Shown piece after piece: positions 30,636 to 44,000 of a stretch of DNA of 64,000 nucleotides. The notes under the pieces are model-generated. The model was not told where the DNA came from. It saw only the letters and a program-made list of their open reading frames with translations, and searched no databases. Location of the stretch: assembly GCA_963920635.1 (NCBI GenBank), contig OY987307.1, forward strand, positions 2,852,001-2,916,000. The letters run 5' to 3'. The position numbers were made by a program, and so were the translations under genes. The DNA comes from Pseudeuparius sepicola (Eukaryota > Arthropoda > Insecta > Coleoptera > Anthribidae). The first letter of the stretch is position 1, and the number at the start of each line of letters is the position of its first letter.

Positions 30636-33029
30636 GGGTGTTCCGGAAATAGGTCTAGGAAATGAAACGGCGCAATCTTTGACAGATTCTAGGCTTATCT
30701 ATTGTGGAATATATTCGCTTTTCTAGTTTATTTTTAGTTTGCTCATTGTTGATGTTTGCTAAGACCCTGCTGTGACATTTTAATTTTTTGTACACACATT
30801 AGGCGAAATATCACATAAAAAATGTTTTTGAAAATCTCTTAATCTATACAGTTAACAGATAAAAAAGGATACAGCACACCTAGTAGTAAAATAGAAGAAA
30901 CGAAAATATTCTGCAACAGAAAAGTGTAAAGCCAGTAGTACACTTGTCAATTTCTTCGTCAATAAATTACAATAAATTGTGCAAGTTAAATTGAAGACCT
31001 CGGTGCAAAAACCGGACAAGTCCATAGTTTATAAGTTTTGGGAAAATGAAAAAACTTTCGGACTTGTCTAGTTCTTGCACCCAAGAATGCGATCGGCCAA
31101 GTCCTAAAGCTATATATCGACGTTATTCTGCTTTGGACTTGGCTGATTCTTGCACCAATACATCGGCGATATTTTAATACATAAATGTAGTGGAAAAAGT
31201 CAATTTTACCCAAAAGTGGACTTGTCCAGTCTTTGCACCGAGGTCTTCAATTGTAGGTGTAAAACAGAAATTGTCGTCAATTTACCATCAATTTCTTTGG
31301 CAATTTCTTGGAGCAACAAGTTGACGCAAGTTCGAAAATATTGTGGCAAGTTTGGGTATTTCTAGGGATTTTCTGTGTTCGGACCTAAATACGAATTTTG
31401 GTGACTTAAATTTTTTTACGGGAAATGAGATTATGCTCCAGTTCACTCAGTATTCACATTTACTAATTTAAATTTGTAACTATTGTTTATTCGATTTTTG
31501 CAAGTGATTTGAGCAATTCACGGAGTTATTTACTTATTAATATTTGCATATTTGTGCTTTTGTGTTGGTAGTATTGAAATTGCACACTAAATTGACCAAT
31601 TTATTGATGGTGTAAAACGTACCAGGGTATCTGCAATTTGTTGACCAATTTATTGTGCAATTTTAGTGGCCAAGAAATTGACAAGTGTAATACCAGCTTA
31701 ATAAGTTGTACATCCCTATCAAAATTGACATGTTTCGAGAAAATCTAGCAACTTGATTTTTTACCTTTAATACGCCATTTAATATAATAAATACGCCCCC
31801 TGTAGGCTCAATGCTAAACTAAGTCTATGGGCCATGCCGTTTTGTTGATCCGTATATAATGTTTTCTGTTTTGTTCAAAATCAGTCAAAAAAGCTTTATT
31901 TTCTAAAGTTGCGACTATTATAATAATGTAGTAAATAACAAGTTGAATTCAAATGTTTAAATATTCCTGCCACGCTTGTGCCAAAAAAGAGAGCAGAGTT
32001 AAAGAAGAGTTGTTAGAAAATGAAATAAAGCAAGTAAAATGTGATTTTTATTATGATTACCACGCCCAAAAGGCCTCCCTCAGTTATCAAAAGTGGAATT
32101 TGAACAAGCTAAAGTGTTATGCAGTGTAATTACGAAGTTTTAGTGCAAGATTCGGACGAAAAACCGTCATGATTCGATCGCCGAGGTCCTAACCTAAACA
32201 TTTTTTGTTCCTGAAAACATTTTCGAGATGGAACCAGTTTCGAATCAATTTAATTTAACCAACAAAGTTCTCTATTTCGAATTCAGCTTTTAGTTCATTT
32301 TTAGTTGCCTGTTGCCTTTGCAATTACATAAATCATAAACAATAATAATGTTTAAACTTTATAATAACCGGTAAGTACAGTTTCCCGCGGTGTATGTCTG
32401 CCCCGATTTTTTTGAAATTTTGGCTACCCCCCTATTTTCGGGGTCCCTGAACACGAATCTGACCTTAGTTTTTGGTGATTGGGCGTAGTTTCCGAGAAAA
32501 TGAATTTTCAAACTTCCTTTGACACTTCACTTTTCATGGTGATATTTGTGGTTATAATCCGGATGAATTTTTACGATATGCAGCTCAAACTGATCACCAC
32601 ACTATTTTGCACCTTTTGCAACATTGAAACTTCGCGGAAACCCACGGAAAATCCGAAATTTGGAAAGATTTGTGCCGTGTTTACGTCCGGCCCGGCCGCT
32701 GTTTTCGCCCCACAATTTGCGCGCGCCGATTGTCGGGGGGAACTTTTACCTAATAACCAAATAACTTTATGAAGACGACCACAAAATAACAAGAACAATG
32801 AACAAGAACAAAGAACAACGCAGTGTAAACCCAAAGTGTGCCCAAAGCTAGAGGTGACAATGGCCCATATAGTTAGTTCGCATAGTGCCCGTCGGGGCGT
32901 TGGCATCTTAAATTCAGTCGCCTATAGGTTGTAAATTTGGATCAAAAAGTTTTATGTCAAACACCCTTCATCAAATCTGTCAAAAATTACACAATTTCAT
33001 TTTTTACATCTATTCGCGGAACACCCTGT
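30636..33029. mobile_element. Possible long element with CAGGGTGTTCCG ends
   Basis: Left cagggtgttccg after TA (30636) and right cggaacaccctg before TA (33029) are inverted 12-mers. Between them lie a nested element (30928-31700) and ~1.3 kb without recognised genes. A 58-codon ORF (31953-32129, + strand) with a CHAC motif is unassigned. The pairing of these two ends is a guess. Confidence 0.3.
30928..31700. mobile_element. Inverted-repeat element with an internal hairpin
   Basis: Ends gccagtagtacacttgtcaa and its inverse (ttgacaagtgtaataccagc). The inside forms a hairpin at 30994-31252: gaagacctcggtgcaaaaac, ggacaagtcc and their inverses. No transposase was recognised. Confidence 0.7.
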
Positions 33030-33360
33030 ATTACCTTTGCGTAATCCCAACTCAGATTTCGACAGTTAATATTTATTGACTGAAAATTTAGACAGAAAGT
33101 GTAAGGGTGTTATTAAAGTACGGGTGTTCGAAGTTATTTTTTTTAACGGAACACCCCGTATATTATAGGCTTATCTTGAGGTGCTCCAAAATGTATTATA
33201 CTCGGTATATTCGTCTATGGCAGTTTTTGAAATGTTAATTATTTAAATTTATTTTTCGGTAGCATTCTCAGTTGGCCATGAAACAAAACAATGTGTCAAC
33301 TCTCAGTTAACACTTCCTGTTGCCTATTTTGTAGGTTATGTCATAGAATCGAACCAAATA

Positions 33361-34509
33361 CAGGGTGTCCCGTTAATAATGGTCCATAGAGCAACTGCAC
33401 ATATTTGGGGCCAAAATATGACGATTGAGGCTAACATGCCTTATAGAAATGTTGTTTGTTTAAGAGATACAGGGCGTTGAAGTTCATTTTTTGAAATTGA
33501 ATTATGGCTACATCTCCCAAAATAATCAAGCTACTGAACTGAAATTTGGCACTGCTATGTTTTTGGGGATGGAGAATAAGCTGAAAATGTCAATTTTGCT
33601 GTATCTCACAGAGGGCGCCACTTGCGCTTTTTTTGGATCGTGTTTTTACTCCTAACTTTTTGAGGTTATCTTTTTGATGTTGCAGGTCCAACATTTTAAG
33701 GCATCTTTTCATTCTGCAACAAAAAGGTACTCTTGTTTCATAACGACAAAATTAACCGTTTGTGTTGAAATTGGCAAAATGTGCCCCGAAACACCTGTTG
33801 ACTTCAATATTCGAAACATAAAATTTTCACCTACCGCTTTCAAATGTTACAAATCGACTGTACATTCAAAATGAAGAAAAAAATGCCAGATGGGCATTGG
33901 TCGAAACACCATTCGTTTTCTTGAAATAGAGTGTCCAAATATTGCCAAGTTTCAATCAGTTCCATTTTGAAAACAAAACATTTTTGGTACATTGTTCATA
34001 GCAATTTTTTTCTCACTTCAAATGCCACAGTGAATCTGTAACATTTGAAAGTAGCAGGTAAAAATTTTATTTTTCGAATGTTGGAATCTACAGGTGTTTT
34101 GGGGCACATTTTGCCAATTTCAACGCAAACGGTTGATTTAATCGTTATGAAACAAGAGTACATTTTTGTTGCAGAATGAAATGATGCCTTAAAATGATGG
34201 ACCTGTAACATCAAAAAGATAACCTCAAAAAAGTTAAGAGTAAAAGCTTGGCTCAAAAACAGCGCAAGTGGCGCCCTCTGTGAGATATGTTGAAATTGAA
34301 ATCTTCAGCTTATTCTCCATCCTTAAAAACACAGCAGTGCCAAATTTTAGTTCAGCAGCTTCATTGTTTTGGGAGATGTAGCCACAATTCAATTTCAAAA
34401 AATGAACTTCAACGCCCTGAATCTCTTAAGGCATATTAGCCTCAATCGTCCTGTTTTGGCCCCAAATATGTGCAGTTGCTCTATGGACCATTATTAACGG
34501 GACATCCTG
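33361..34509. mobile_element. TA-flanked foldback element, CAGGGTGTCCC ends (paralogue of 14374-15519)
   Basis: Left cagggtgtcccgttaataat and right gggacatcctg are flanked by TA. The arms pair aaacatagcagtgccaaatt and neighbours with their inverses and match the element in ACC intron 6. Its right end lies ~120 nt downstream of the GT92 stop codon, so the GT92 3' UTR probably runs into it. A minus-strand AATAAA lies at 34066-34071 inside it. Confidence 0.88.
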
Positions 34510-34632
34510 TATAAGATGAACGCCCTGGCGTACCGAACGAATGAATGCGAATGAAACGCGATTCTATCGCCGAGCCACTAAACAAAGTCCACCCGAACAA
34601 AAAAAAAATCGCCCTACACCCACCGCCGGCGA

Positions 34633-35020
34633 CTACCTCTTCCGCACCCCGTTGGTCGTGACGTCGCCGACCCCGCCGAAATACCCCAGCGCCTTCAGCG
34701 TGCCGCCCACCCTCGCGACGAGCGGCTCCCTGTACTTCCATATCGTCGTGTCCATGACGGAGGTCTTGCGGAACTCCTCGCAGCTCTTCTTCAGCGTCTT
34801 GACGCAGTCGGCGCGGTAGTGGTGGAGCTGGGCGTCGGCCGTCTCGACCGGGTACGAGGTGCAGCCGCTGCCCAGGCAGCTCAGCGGGAAGTGGTTGTGC
34901 AGCGTGAGGACCTTCTCGGTGTTGTGGAAGCACTTGACGTACTGGCCGGGCTTGGTGAAGTTCTTGGTGCGGTAGACGTGCTGCAGCATGTGCATGTAGC
35001 GGGGGATCTCCTTGAACCAG
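34633..35020 (-). CDS. GT92 terminal exon with stop
   Basis: The acceptor is cctcatttccag; the TAG complement is at 34633-34635. It encodes WFKEIPRYMHMLQHVYRTKN, FHNTEKVLTLHNHFPLSC, VETADAQLHHYRADC and the C-terminus GGVGDVTTNGVRKR. It is strongly GC-rich, unlike its flanks. Confidence 0.95.
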
Positions 35021-38000
35021 CTGGAAATGAGGGACGGAATAAAGCTCGTATCGTCCGAGTAAGAGGATATAGGGTTTTTTCGTTTTCAGCGCTTGATCTT
35101 CGAAATTCAATTGATACAACTGTGTAGGCATGAGTCACTTCATGAGAACAATATTCGGAAGTGGCCGTAGCCCTCAGAAAAATAAAAAACATAGAAATGG
35201 CATCTGTAGATTGAAATGTTTGTAGGGGGTAGCACTTTTTATACTCTATTATTTATTTATTTGTTAATGTTTAGCAGCGTTGCCAATAATTCATAATGAA
35301 AAACTTATTTCTCTGGTAAATTAAGATAATCTTCAAGATCAAATTGCAAATAATAGTTTTGCAACAGTGGTTTCCATTGTATGTAGGGACTAGGGACATA
35401 CCCAATCAGTTGCAAATACGTTTACTTTGAAGTAAATCATGGTAGATAATATATGATATTGATGTATTGATGAGATAAAGTCTGCCTGACTAATAGGTGA
35501 ATCTAGTATTTATAATTATCTAGACACTTTATTAGGCAGTATTTCTATACTACGTGTAGTACTTTAATCTGTGATGCAACTAAGGAAACAATAATATACC
35601 TACAATTACCAATACCAATCGCACAATCTGACAAACGCGCATATCAAAAAAAGAGTGTGCCTCACCTTGTGTTTGACACAACTGGTGCTGTGTCTTTTAA
35701 AAGCAATTTTTCGCTGTTTTTAAATGTTTCTTAAGTATTCGTCGGTGTAAAATGCTTATACAGGGTGTCCGGTAAGTACCTCCTAATCTCTCGGAAGCAT
35801 ACAGGGGAGGTCAAAATAACCCTAGTTTGTCAAAGGAAAAAAAATCCTACAGTGCCCCTTAACGGAGATACAGGGCCCCAAAAGAGTACTTAGCGATTTA
35901 CTTTTTTGGCTCTAACTTTTGAACCGACTTGTATAATTTAATGAAATTTTAATAGTTTATGTTGGCCATAAAGACTCGAAAACCATACTACCGTAGATGT
36001 TTCACATCGTCAGGGAAGTCAGGAACGGACTTGCCACCACACTGGTTGGGCCAAATTTTTGACAGGTGTCATTTTACAGAGCTGAAAACTGTTTTTTTAA
36101 ATACTTTGGTCATTGCTCTTTAAAAAAGGTACTCTTCATTTCTTTCGACCAAATGAGCCGTTTTCGAAAAAATTAAGTTTTTGTATAACACTCAAAAGTT
36201 ACTAATGCTAAACACAATTAGGTAAAAATCAGGTGGTTATTGTTTAATGGCCCTCGATGGATAGGTCGAGGTGGCCCTGTTTTATGGCCACCAAGGTCGC
36301 CTGATCTAAATCCTTTAGACTTTTACTTTTGGGGACATCTAAAACAACTAGTTTATTCAACACCAGTAAATACTAGAGAAGAACTACTAGCGAGAATAAC
36401 ACAGCATTCTAACGAAGTTCGTAATAATGCCGGAATATTATTTGCAGTGCAGCGGGAAAATATTCGAAGACTAAGAAAATGTATTGAAGTACGTGGAGCT
36501 CATATTGAACATTTGCCAAAATAACATTTAAACGTTTTCATTATTTTTGTGTTTTAATAACATTGTAAATTAATTAAGCTCCGATCAACCCTTTGAAAGG
36601 TTTTCGAGCTGGAAATCTTTCAGCCTTCTTGCCTTCGAAGAGTTGGACAGCGCTTCACCATAAATTAAATGCATATCAGCCTAGTCTGTATTATGTTATT
36701 TTTAGGGTTCCGTACCTTTATGGACAAGCACTCGTTAATTGTGTAAACGTGTTAAAAAACTTAATTTTTTCGAAAACGGCTCATTTGGTCGAAAGAAATG
36801 AAGAGTACCTTTTTTAAAGAGCAATGACCAAAGTATTTAAAAAAACAGTTTTCAGCTCTGTAAAATGACACCTGTCAAAAATTTGGCCCAACGAGTGTGG
36901 TGGCAAGTCCGTTCCTGACTTCCCTGAGGATGTGAAACATCTACGGTAGTATGGTTTTATGAGTCTTTATGGCCAACATAAACTATTAAAATTTCATTAA
37001 ATTATACAAGTCGGTTCAAAAGTTAGAGCCAAAAAAGTAAATCGCTAAGTACTCTTTTGGGGCCCTGTATCTCCGTTAAGGGGCACTGTAGGAATTTTTT
37101 TCCTTTGACAAACTAGGGTTATTTTGACCTCCCCTGTATGCTTCCGAGAGATTAGGAGGTACTTACCGGACACCCTGTATAGACAATTAAGTTATACGTT
37201 ATGGGCAAAAAAATATGTATTGTTTGCAAATCAAGCAACTCTCCAAAGGAGGTTACATATCATACGTAAGTACATAGGCGTACCTAGTTCGGGGCACGGT
37301 AAAAGATACCTTTATCACCAGAGGGAAAATAATTCTCAACATGGGTATCAAACGAAAGGGTTCGACGGTAGAAAACTATAAGGTGAATGACGTCATAATA
37401 AATCTAATATGGCGGCATCCCCAAGACGGCGGATTGCCTAATTCTTCACAACATCCTCGACATCAAATGAAAGGATTTGAAGAGTAGAAAACGATAAGGT
37501 GACTGACGTCATACTAAATCCAATAGGGCGGATGCCCGATGCCCCAAGATGGCGGACTAAATTTCTTTACCACCCTTTTGAGATGGGAATCAAATTGGTA
37601 TTAAAAAAGCACAAAATAAAATAAATCATAAAAAAACCTATTTAAAAACAAGCTTTTATTTAAGTAAACCATTTACTAAAACGGATAAAATAAGTTTAGG
37701 TTTTCGTTAAGATAATTCAATGCCAAACTGTGACAAGCTTTTTTAAATCAAAAAGCTTGTCTCGCAAACTGTAAAGAAAATATATTCTTTGGCATGTACT
37801 TGCTTATCAACCAATCACTGTCCAATAAACTTAATTGGTACCTACTTTTATGAACATTTCCTTACGCGACGAGCTTTTTGATTTAAAAAGCTTGCCGCAG
37901 TGTGGCACGGAATTATCTTAACGAAAACCTAAACTTATTGTATCCGTTTTAGTTCATGGCTTAAATAAAAGCTTGTGTTTTTAAAAAGTTTTTATTTTTT

Positions 38001-41000
38001 ATTTTTTTATATTGTGTTCGCCGAACAATCCCCAACTAGTAACTGTCAATAACAATGATGTTTGAATTTTAGAATTGACGTGTACTAGTTACACTTCAAT
38101 TTTTATAAAAAAAATTGAGATATAAACGCGAATATATTTTTTCCTACTTTTAAGTATAACTATTTAAAAAAAATAAAAGGTACGCCACTGCTTTGTAATC
38201 GTTAGCACCAGATCTGTCACCCGAACTGTAAACATTATTCTTTTTATTATGGGAACAAACTTGCCAAAACAAAGCCAGTTCTACGTTTTTTATTTTTCTG
38301 AGCCGTAGCCTAACCGGTAAAAGCATTGTTATGATGCGTTTACTTTTTTTTAATTCTCAAAAAAGTACAGTTTTTTGTTTACTATTTTATTTTACTGCAA
38401 TATTAACAATAAAATCTGTATTTTTGTCAACAATGAGCCTGTTTCACCCTTTTTTTATTTTTGATTATAAATCTTAATAGTAAGTAAAACACGAAAATAT
38501 TTTTTCTTGAAATCGGCAGTAAAGTGTCCCAAAATCGTCATTAAAAGATCAGAAATCGGCACTGAAGTAACCCATTATTGTACGATTTTTTCTATAAGTA
38601 GGCCTTGGCGATATGTAAACATCAAACGTCAGATGCGGAGAAATTGTCCGTCAAAAGTGACCAAATATTCAAAACCCGGCCGATAAAGGCCCATTTAACT
38701 TTTCGTACACATTGCGAAATTGTTTCCTATAGAAGCGGCGCAATCCTTCAGTATACATATTTTAGTAAATTTGAATATAAAATAGATTTGTTGTGTAGGC
38801 TGCACAAAAAGCAGCAGTTTGGTTTTTCTGTACGAAGATGCCGTATCTTGTCTTACTTGACCTAGGTAGAGCGATCGTCAAAGTCAAGCAACGCCGCGCG
38901 TAGTCGGTTCACGGACGGGTGATCCCTTTTATTTGCCTAATAAAACATTTTTTTCCGATTTCAAAAAATATATAATATGTACCTCAGCACCTCGGCCAGA
39001 GGCCTCGGCAACTAAATTCCACATGAGTCATAAAAAGTTGAACTTCAGTGAACAACTATTTTCCGATTTTTTTTTCGGCCGGGAAATGCCCTAAAAACGT
39101 TTTTCGAATTCAAATTCATTGGGCCCGTTTCGTCACGGGCCCAAAAAGCTGATTGGCTACTGTTTTCGACGTTGACACGATTTACGGCAATATCAATATG
39201 TCTCTATTTGAGATTTGTGAAGACTGAAGAAGAAGAAAATTTACCTAACTTATATTTTCTGGCAAAAGCCAAATAGACATAACACATAGTGGCTAGATTG
39301 CACGAAAAGAGCAGAGTTCGCAATAAGAAATAAAAAAATAACCTCAATAACAATTAATTTAATAATATACCACAATCATAATGTTTTTCTCTTTTTTGAG
39401 TTAAAAGTTACTTGGAGAATGATCACCAACTTGTAAGTTGTGCAAACCTAAATAAATCTGGTTTATAACAACAACTAGACATAATCTTGACAATCAAAAT
39501 TTAATTTATTTACTCGAAATATTCTGACATCGTTGGTTTTTGCCGTTACTTCTTCATTTTGCAATTATTCTTAAAGCTAACTCTCGAATATGTTTTCTAT
39601 CGTCCCCTAAAATGGCTATCAAAACGTTTTCCAGATGACCAAAATATTCCTTTCTCCTTTCTCTCAATTACGGGGATCTATCACTTTTTTCAGTTATTCA
39701 GGGAGGTAAAAATACTGAAAATGCTAAATAAGTGCCTAGCACCATCCTTATTACAAGACCAATTAAATTTGATTTCAAATCGGCATACGGTTATACACTT
39801 AACTTTTAACTTTTGCAGGTTTTCAGAAAAACATTTAGTTTTATTAGCTCGGTTTACATTAAAGAATGACAGAATGACATGACAGATTTTTATAGAGACG
39901 ACACACGACCCACAACACAACTACCTGTGTCTGTATGGTCGATTCAATGTGCACGTCTGAGATTAGAACGGAGATCGAATTTTTGGGGCTTCGATTACTA
40001 GTATAACCGGCAACGCCGCAAACGCAATTTCATTGCTTCAAATTAAGGCACGCAATTTAAAATTTTTATATATTTTTTTAGTTAATAAAACAATTAGGTA
40101 TTGAAGAAAAAGATGCCGAGGGGAATTTTATTAAGGGAGTGATGTGATTAATTTCATTCTAGTAGTAAGAAGTATCGAAATTCGATTGAGTGAACAAGGC
40201 CCATTAAAAAGAAGACGCCACTTCTGAAGATTGTTTTCATAAATCACTAACATCTGACACTGACACTGAAATAATTAGTAGTTTCTCGATTTGACTTGAT
40301 TATTGTTATTTCGAGCTCTTTAAGATAAAATAGTATATTATGTTACTTGGAGTAGAAGGTCTTTTTGTGCTTCGCCCAGTTATCGGCCTCACCTTCCGTT
40401 TTTAAAAAGATCCGCCGAGGCCTCGAGCATTTATGTACATTTTTGAAAATGGTGCCATTCGATTGCTTGTGAAAAGACCTTTAAAACTAGACCCCATATG
40501 TATGACTTTTGATTAAAAAAGTATAAAGTAAAACAAAAATAAAAAAATTAAAATATGTAAAATAAAAAAAAAATTCAGTTACAGACTGAAGACAGATTTA
40601 GAACCCAACGCATAGGTACATGTAGGATGTAGGTTAGTTAGGTTTACATTTTTCTATTTTTGTTACTAAATCTAAATAACTTCTTTATCTGTCAGGGTTG
40701 CTTTGATTAAAATCAATGATTTAAATCGCGATTTTAATCGTTTGATTAAAATAAAAAAAACATTTGATTTAAATCAAAATTTAAATGTAGTTACATTATG
40801 TAAAAAACACGCCACTGGCTGTGTAACTGAAGAGGAAATGAGCATACATAAGCAACTGCATTCTGCAGTAGCATCTTCAGCAGGAGTAGAGCGTATCATT
40901 TCATCTTTTAATTTGGTTCATAGGAAATTAGGAAATAAGCTAGGTACCGAGAAGTCTGCAAAACTTGTCTTTCTGCTGAAATCCTTAAATAAAAAACATA

Positions 41001-44000
41001 AGTAAAACGTTTTCATTATCGATTTATACGTTTAAAAAAATCAAATATAATTTCCTAATAAAATAATAAAAAGAAAACCACTTTAAACAAAAAATTCTAT
41101 ATATAAATAAAAAAAATCTGATTAAGTTGATTTAAAAAAAATCAAAAAAATCAGCAACCCTGTTATCTGTACTGGAGCCATTGAAAGTTCAATGTTTTCT
41201 CATTCTTCCTGCATGGGCAAAATATTCAGCTTTACAAAATTTGCAAATGGCCTATTTTAATTTTTGGTCACTTCTTTTCTTGAAGTAATTCCAGACTATT
41301 GAATTTTGTTTGACCATTTTGCAAAGCAGGTACCTACACAGTTCGCAATATTCTAGGTTAGAATTAGAAACGGTTTTGTAGTTTTATAGGTTAGAAATGG
41401 AGTATTTTTTTATAAATGACCATAAATGCTCATAAATGACCATAAATGATCATAAATGCTCCAAAACTGCCGGACAGTGACCACAAATGGCAAGACACTT
41501 TTAAAAATGTCCTGCTCATAAATGCTCAAAATGCTTCTGCTCGTAAATGATCCAGCCATCTACACATACTACTATTTTGTTTGAATGTGTTAAATGACCG
41601 AAAAAAAGTCCTTCACAGAAAGTGTTGTGAACGTCCGCAAAAGTACTTTTCCTTGATGTATCAATATCATTTACGTCGAGTTCTAAAACCCGATATTTTC
41701 GCAGTAGTTTAAACTTGTTAAAAAATATTTAAAAGAGTGACTTACCCATGGTTGTGTATCAAGTCATCCAAAAAATACACATTTCTGACATTATACGAAG
41801 CTCGTTCTTCTTTATTTATTTTGAGGGCTTTCGGTAGGACCTTGTCCATTAGTTCTTTCCATGTGGTGCCCTCGAGCGGCATTATAACCTGAAAGTTTGA
41901 ACAAGATTCTATACCACACATATTAGTATTGATCAGGGACTCTTTAAAGTAAGGAGACCCAGCATTATACTTTCCAAAGTGAGGCCTATTCTTTCCTCAT
42001 TCTAATGGTATCAGTGACGCCAAGTATGCCTTTTTATTGGAGAATCTATGAATATAACAGGTAGGTACTTTGATTGTTAGTAAAAATTAACAATGGTTTC
42101 CATGATTTCTAAAAATTAAACTTGACAATTTTGTGTCTACAAGTGCAGAATATGGCAACTGTCAAATGAAACAAATTTATTTTATAGCTGAAATTGATTT
42201 CCAGCAATTATTTCCACGAATTTAAGTAATAAGTATGGTGAGTCATTGCCGATTTTGCTTTTTAAGAATTTGTCGCTATTGCACCTTGTTACCATGTTCC
42301 TCAATCCATTTGTAATAATGTACTTGAACTTTCTTCCCATGTTGAATGTATGTACCTAAAGAACATTCACAGATTTCGGGATGGACTAATAAGATTAGTT
42401 CTAGTAGTTCTAATCATGTAGTTTTTCTCAGTGTTAATTATAAAATGTTTGTAATTTTATTTATCTCCCAAGGTACCTCACAAACTTAAAATAAACTTGT
42501 AGCCGTAAATAAAAACTCTTTGAAAAACGAACTGACTGAAGCTAATTTAAAATTTACGAAATACGATTTTTGTTTTGAACTATACCTACTTATACGTAAT
42601 GCCCACATAATGGGAATTGTAGGATTACAAAAGGTGATACAAGAAAAATCTGGTTGCAATTATTGGGACTGCTACAGGCGGCCGCATTACCTTTGATTGA
42701 CACATCTGAGTATCTGGAAGTTAGAAAAGTTAAAAATTGTGAATTATGATGGGAAATATTTTGCCTCCTTTAGAATCTATGGCACTGGCATGTCACATAA
42801 AACCTGATGGCAGTTGGACACTGACATATAACATAACCTTGTATCAGCCCCCTTGTGGTTCTCCTTGGAGTCAACAGAAAACAAACTTCCCCTCAAGGCT
42901 TCACTTTTGCTATGCGATAGACTGTGACATGCTGGGTCCCCCTATTTTAAAGAGTCGAGGGCTTGATGGATATTTTAAGAGAGTAGAGAGCGCCCAGCAA
43001 TTATTGAAGATGTCATGTTTGTGACCCACTGTATGAAAACTATTGGGAGCAGGACTAACAGTACCAACACCATTGACACAGAGAGAAGATATATTTTTTT
43101 GTTAGTAAAAAGTACAACTAGTTATTGGCTATTGGCCAGTTTTCGTTTTACAAACTAACCTCATCGATGTCGAGAAGAGCGATGTATTTGTACTCGTACA
43201 TGTGTTTGTAGAAACAGTCGTTATACGGTATAAGTTCGTTTTGTCGTTTGTGATTTGTTTTCTTTGTGAGGTATAAGTGTTGAAACGATGGTGCATTTGG
43301 TTGACCTCCTGCTAGGTTTATAGGTGTCACCTGAACCTATAAAAATAAATTGCACCGTTGAAATTGGCCATTGTCATTTTATGAATTAAAACATATGAAA
43401 CTAAAAACAAACTGTACAACTGGGAAACAAAGATTGCCAACCATTCATAAATCTAGTACTTACCTTTCCTTCTTGCTCATAATGTCTCAGCACTTTGCTG
43501 ATGTTAGGATGTACTTGGAGTTCGTAGAAAAATATTTTGTCGGCTCCAAGAATGTTCAGCAGTTCAATCCACTCGACTAGTCTTACAGACAGATCTTCGT
43601 GGAGGAAATCTAAGCCCTGGAACAAAAAAGAAATTATTTAAAATCTGACAAAAAATGCAAGACCTTTTAGGGTCACCCTGTAGATCACTGTCTATAATAA
43701 TTACTGTAATATTGGGGTGGCACCATTCGACGAAAAAAATGGCGACTTGTTATAGGTTATAGGGGGGTATTCTGTGGTTATTGGTATGTTAGTTACTGAC
43801 GTTTAAAATGTCCCTAATTTTAAAGCCGGATTTATAAACTTTGCCGTTTGCCGTTGCCGTTTGACGTTCGAAAGTTGGACATCCAAGATTTGATGTTAGT
43901 ATTTATAAACTCAAATTCCGTTGCCGTTTGCCGTTTGACGTTCCGTTGGGGATAACCAACTTTTATCTTTTTCCGTTTGCCATTTCAGCTCCGGCCAATG

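Noticed and set aside
34481..35131. 216-codon - strand ORF overlapping the GT92 terminal exon
   Set aside because: It is a shifted frame over the GC-rich GT92 exon. The true frame gives the GT92 motifs and joins the other exons with proper splice sites.
39559..39882. 107-codon ORF in the GT92 intron
   Set aside because: No domain, AT-biased composition and no splice or start context. Probably chance.
43371..43580. + strand ORF over a GT92 exon
   Set aside because: It is the antisense shadow of the exon at 43464-43616, which has clear GT92 motifs on the - strand.
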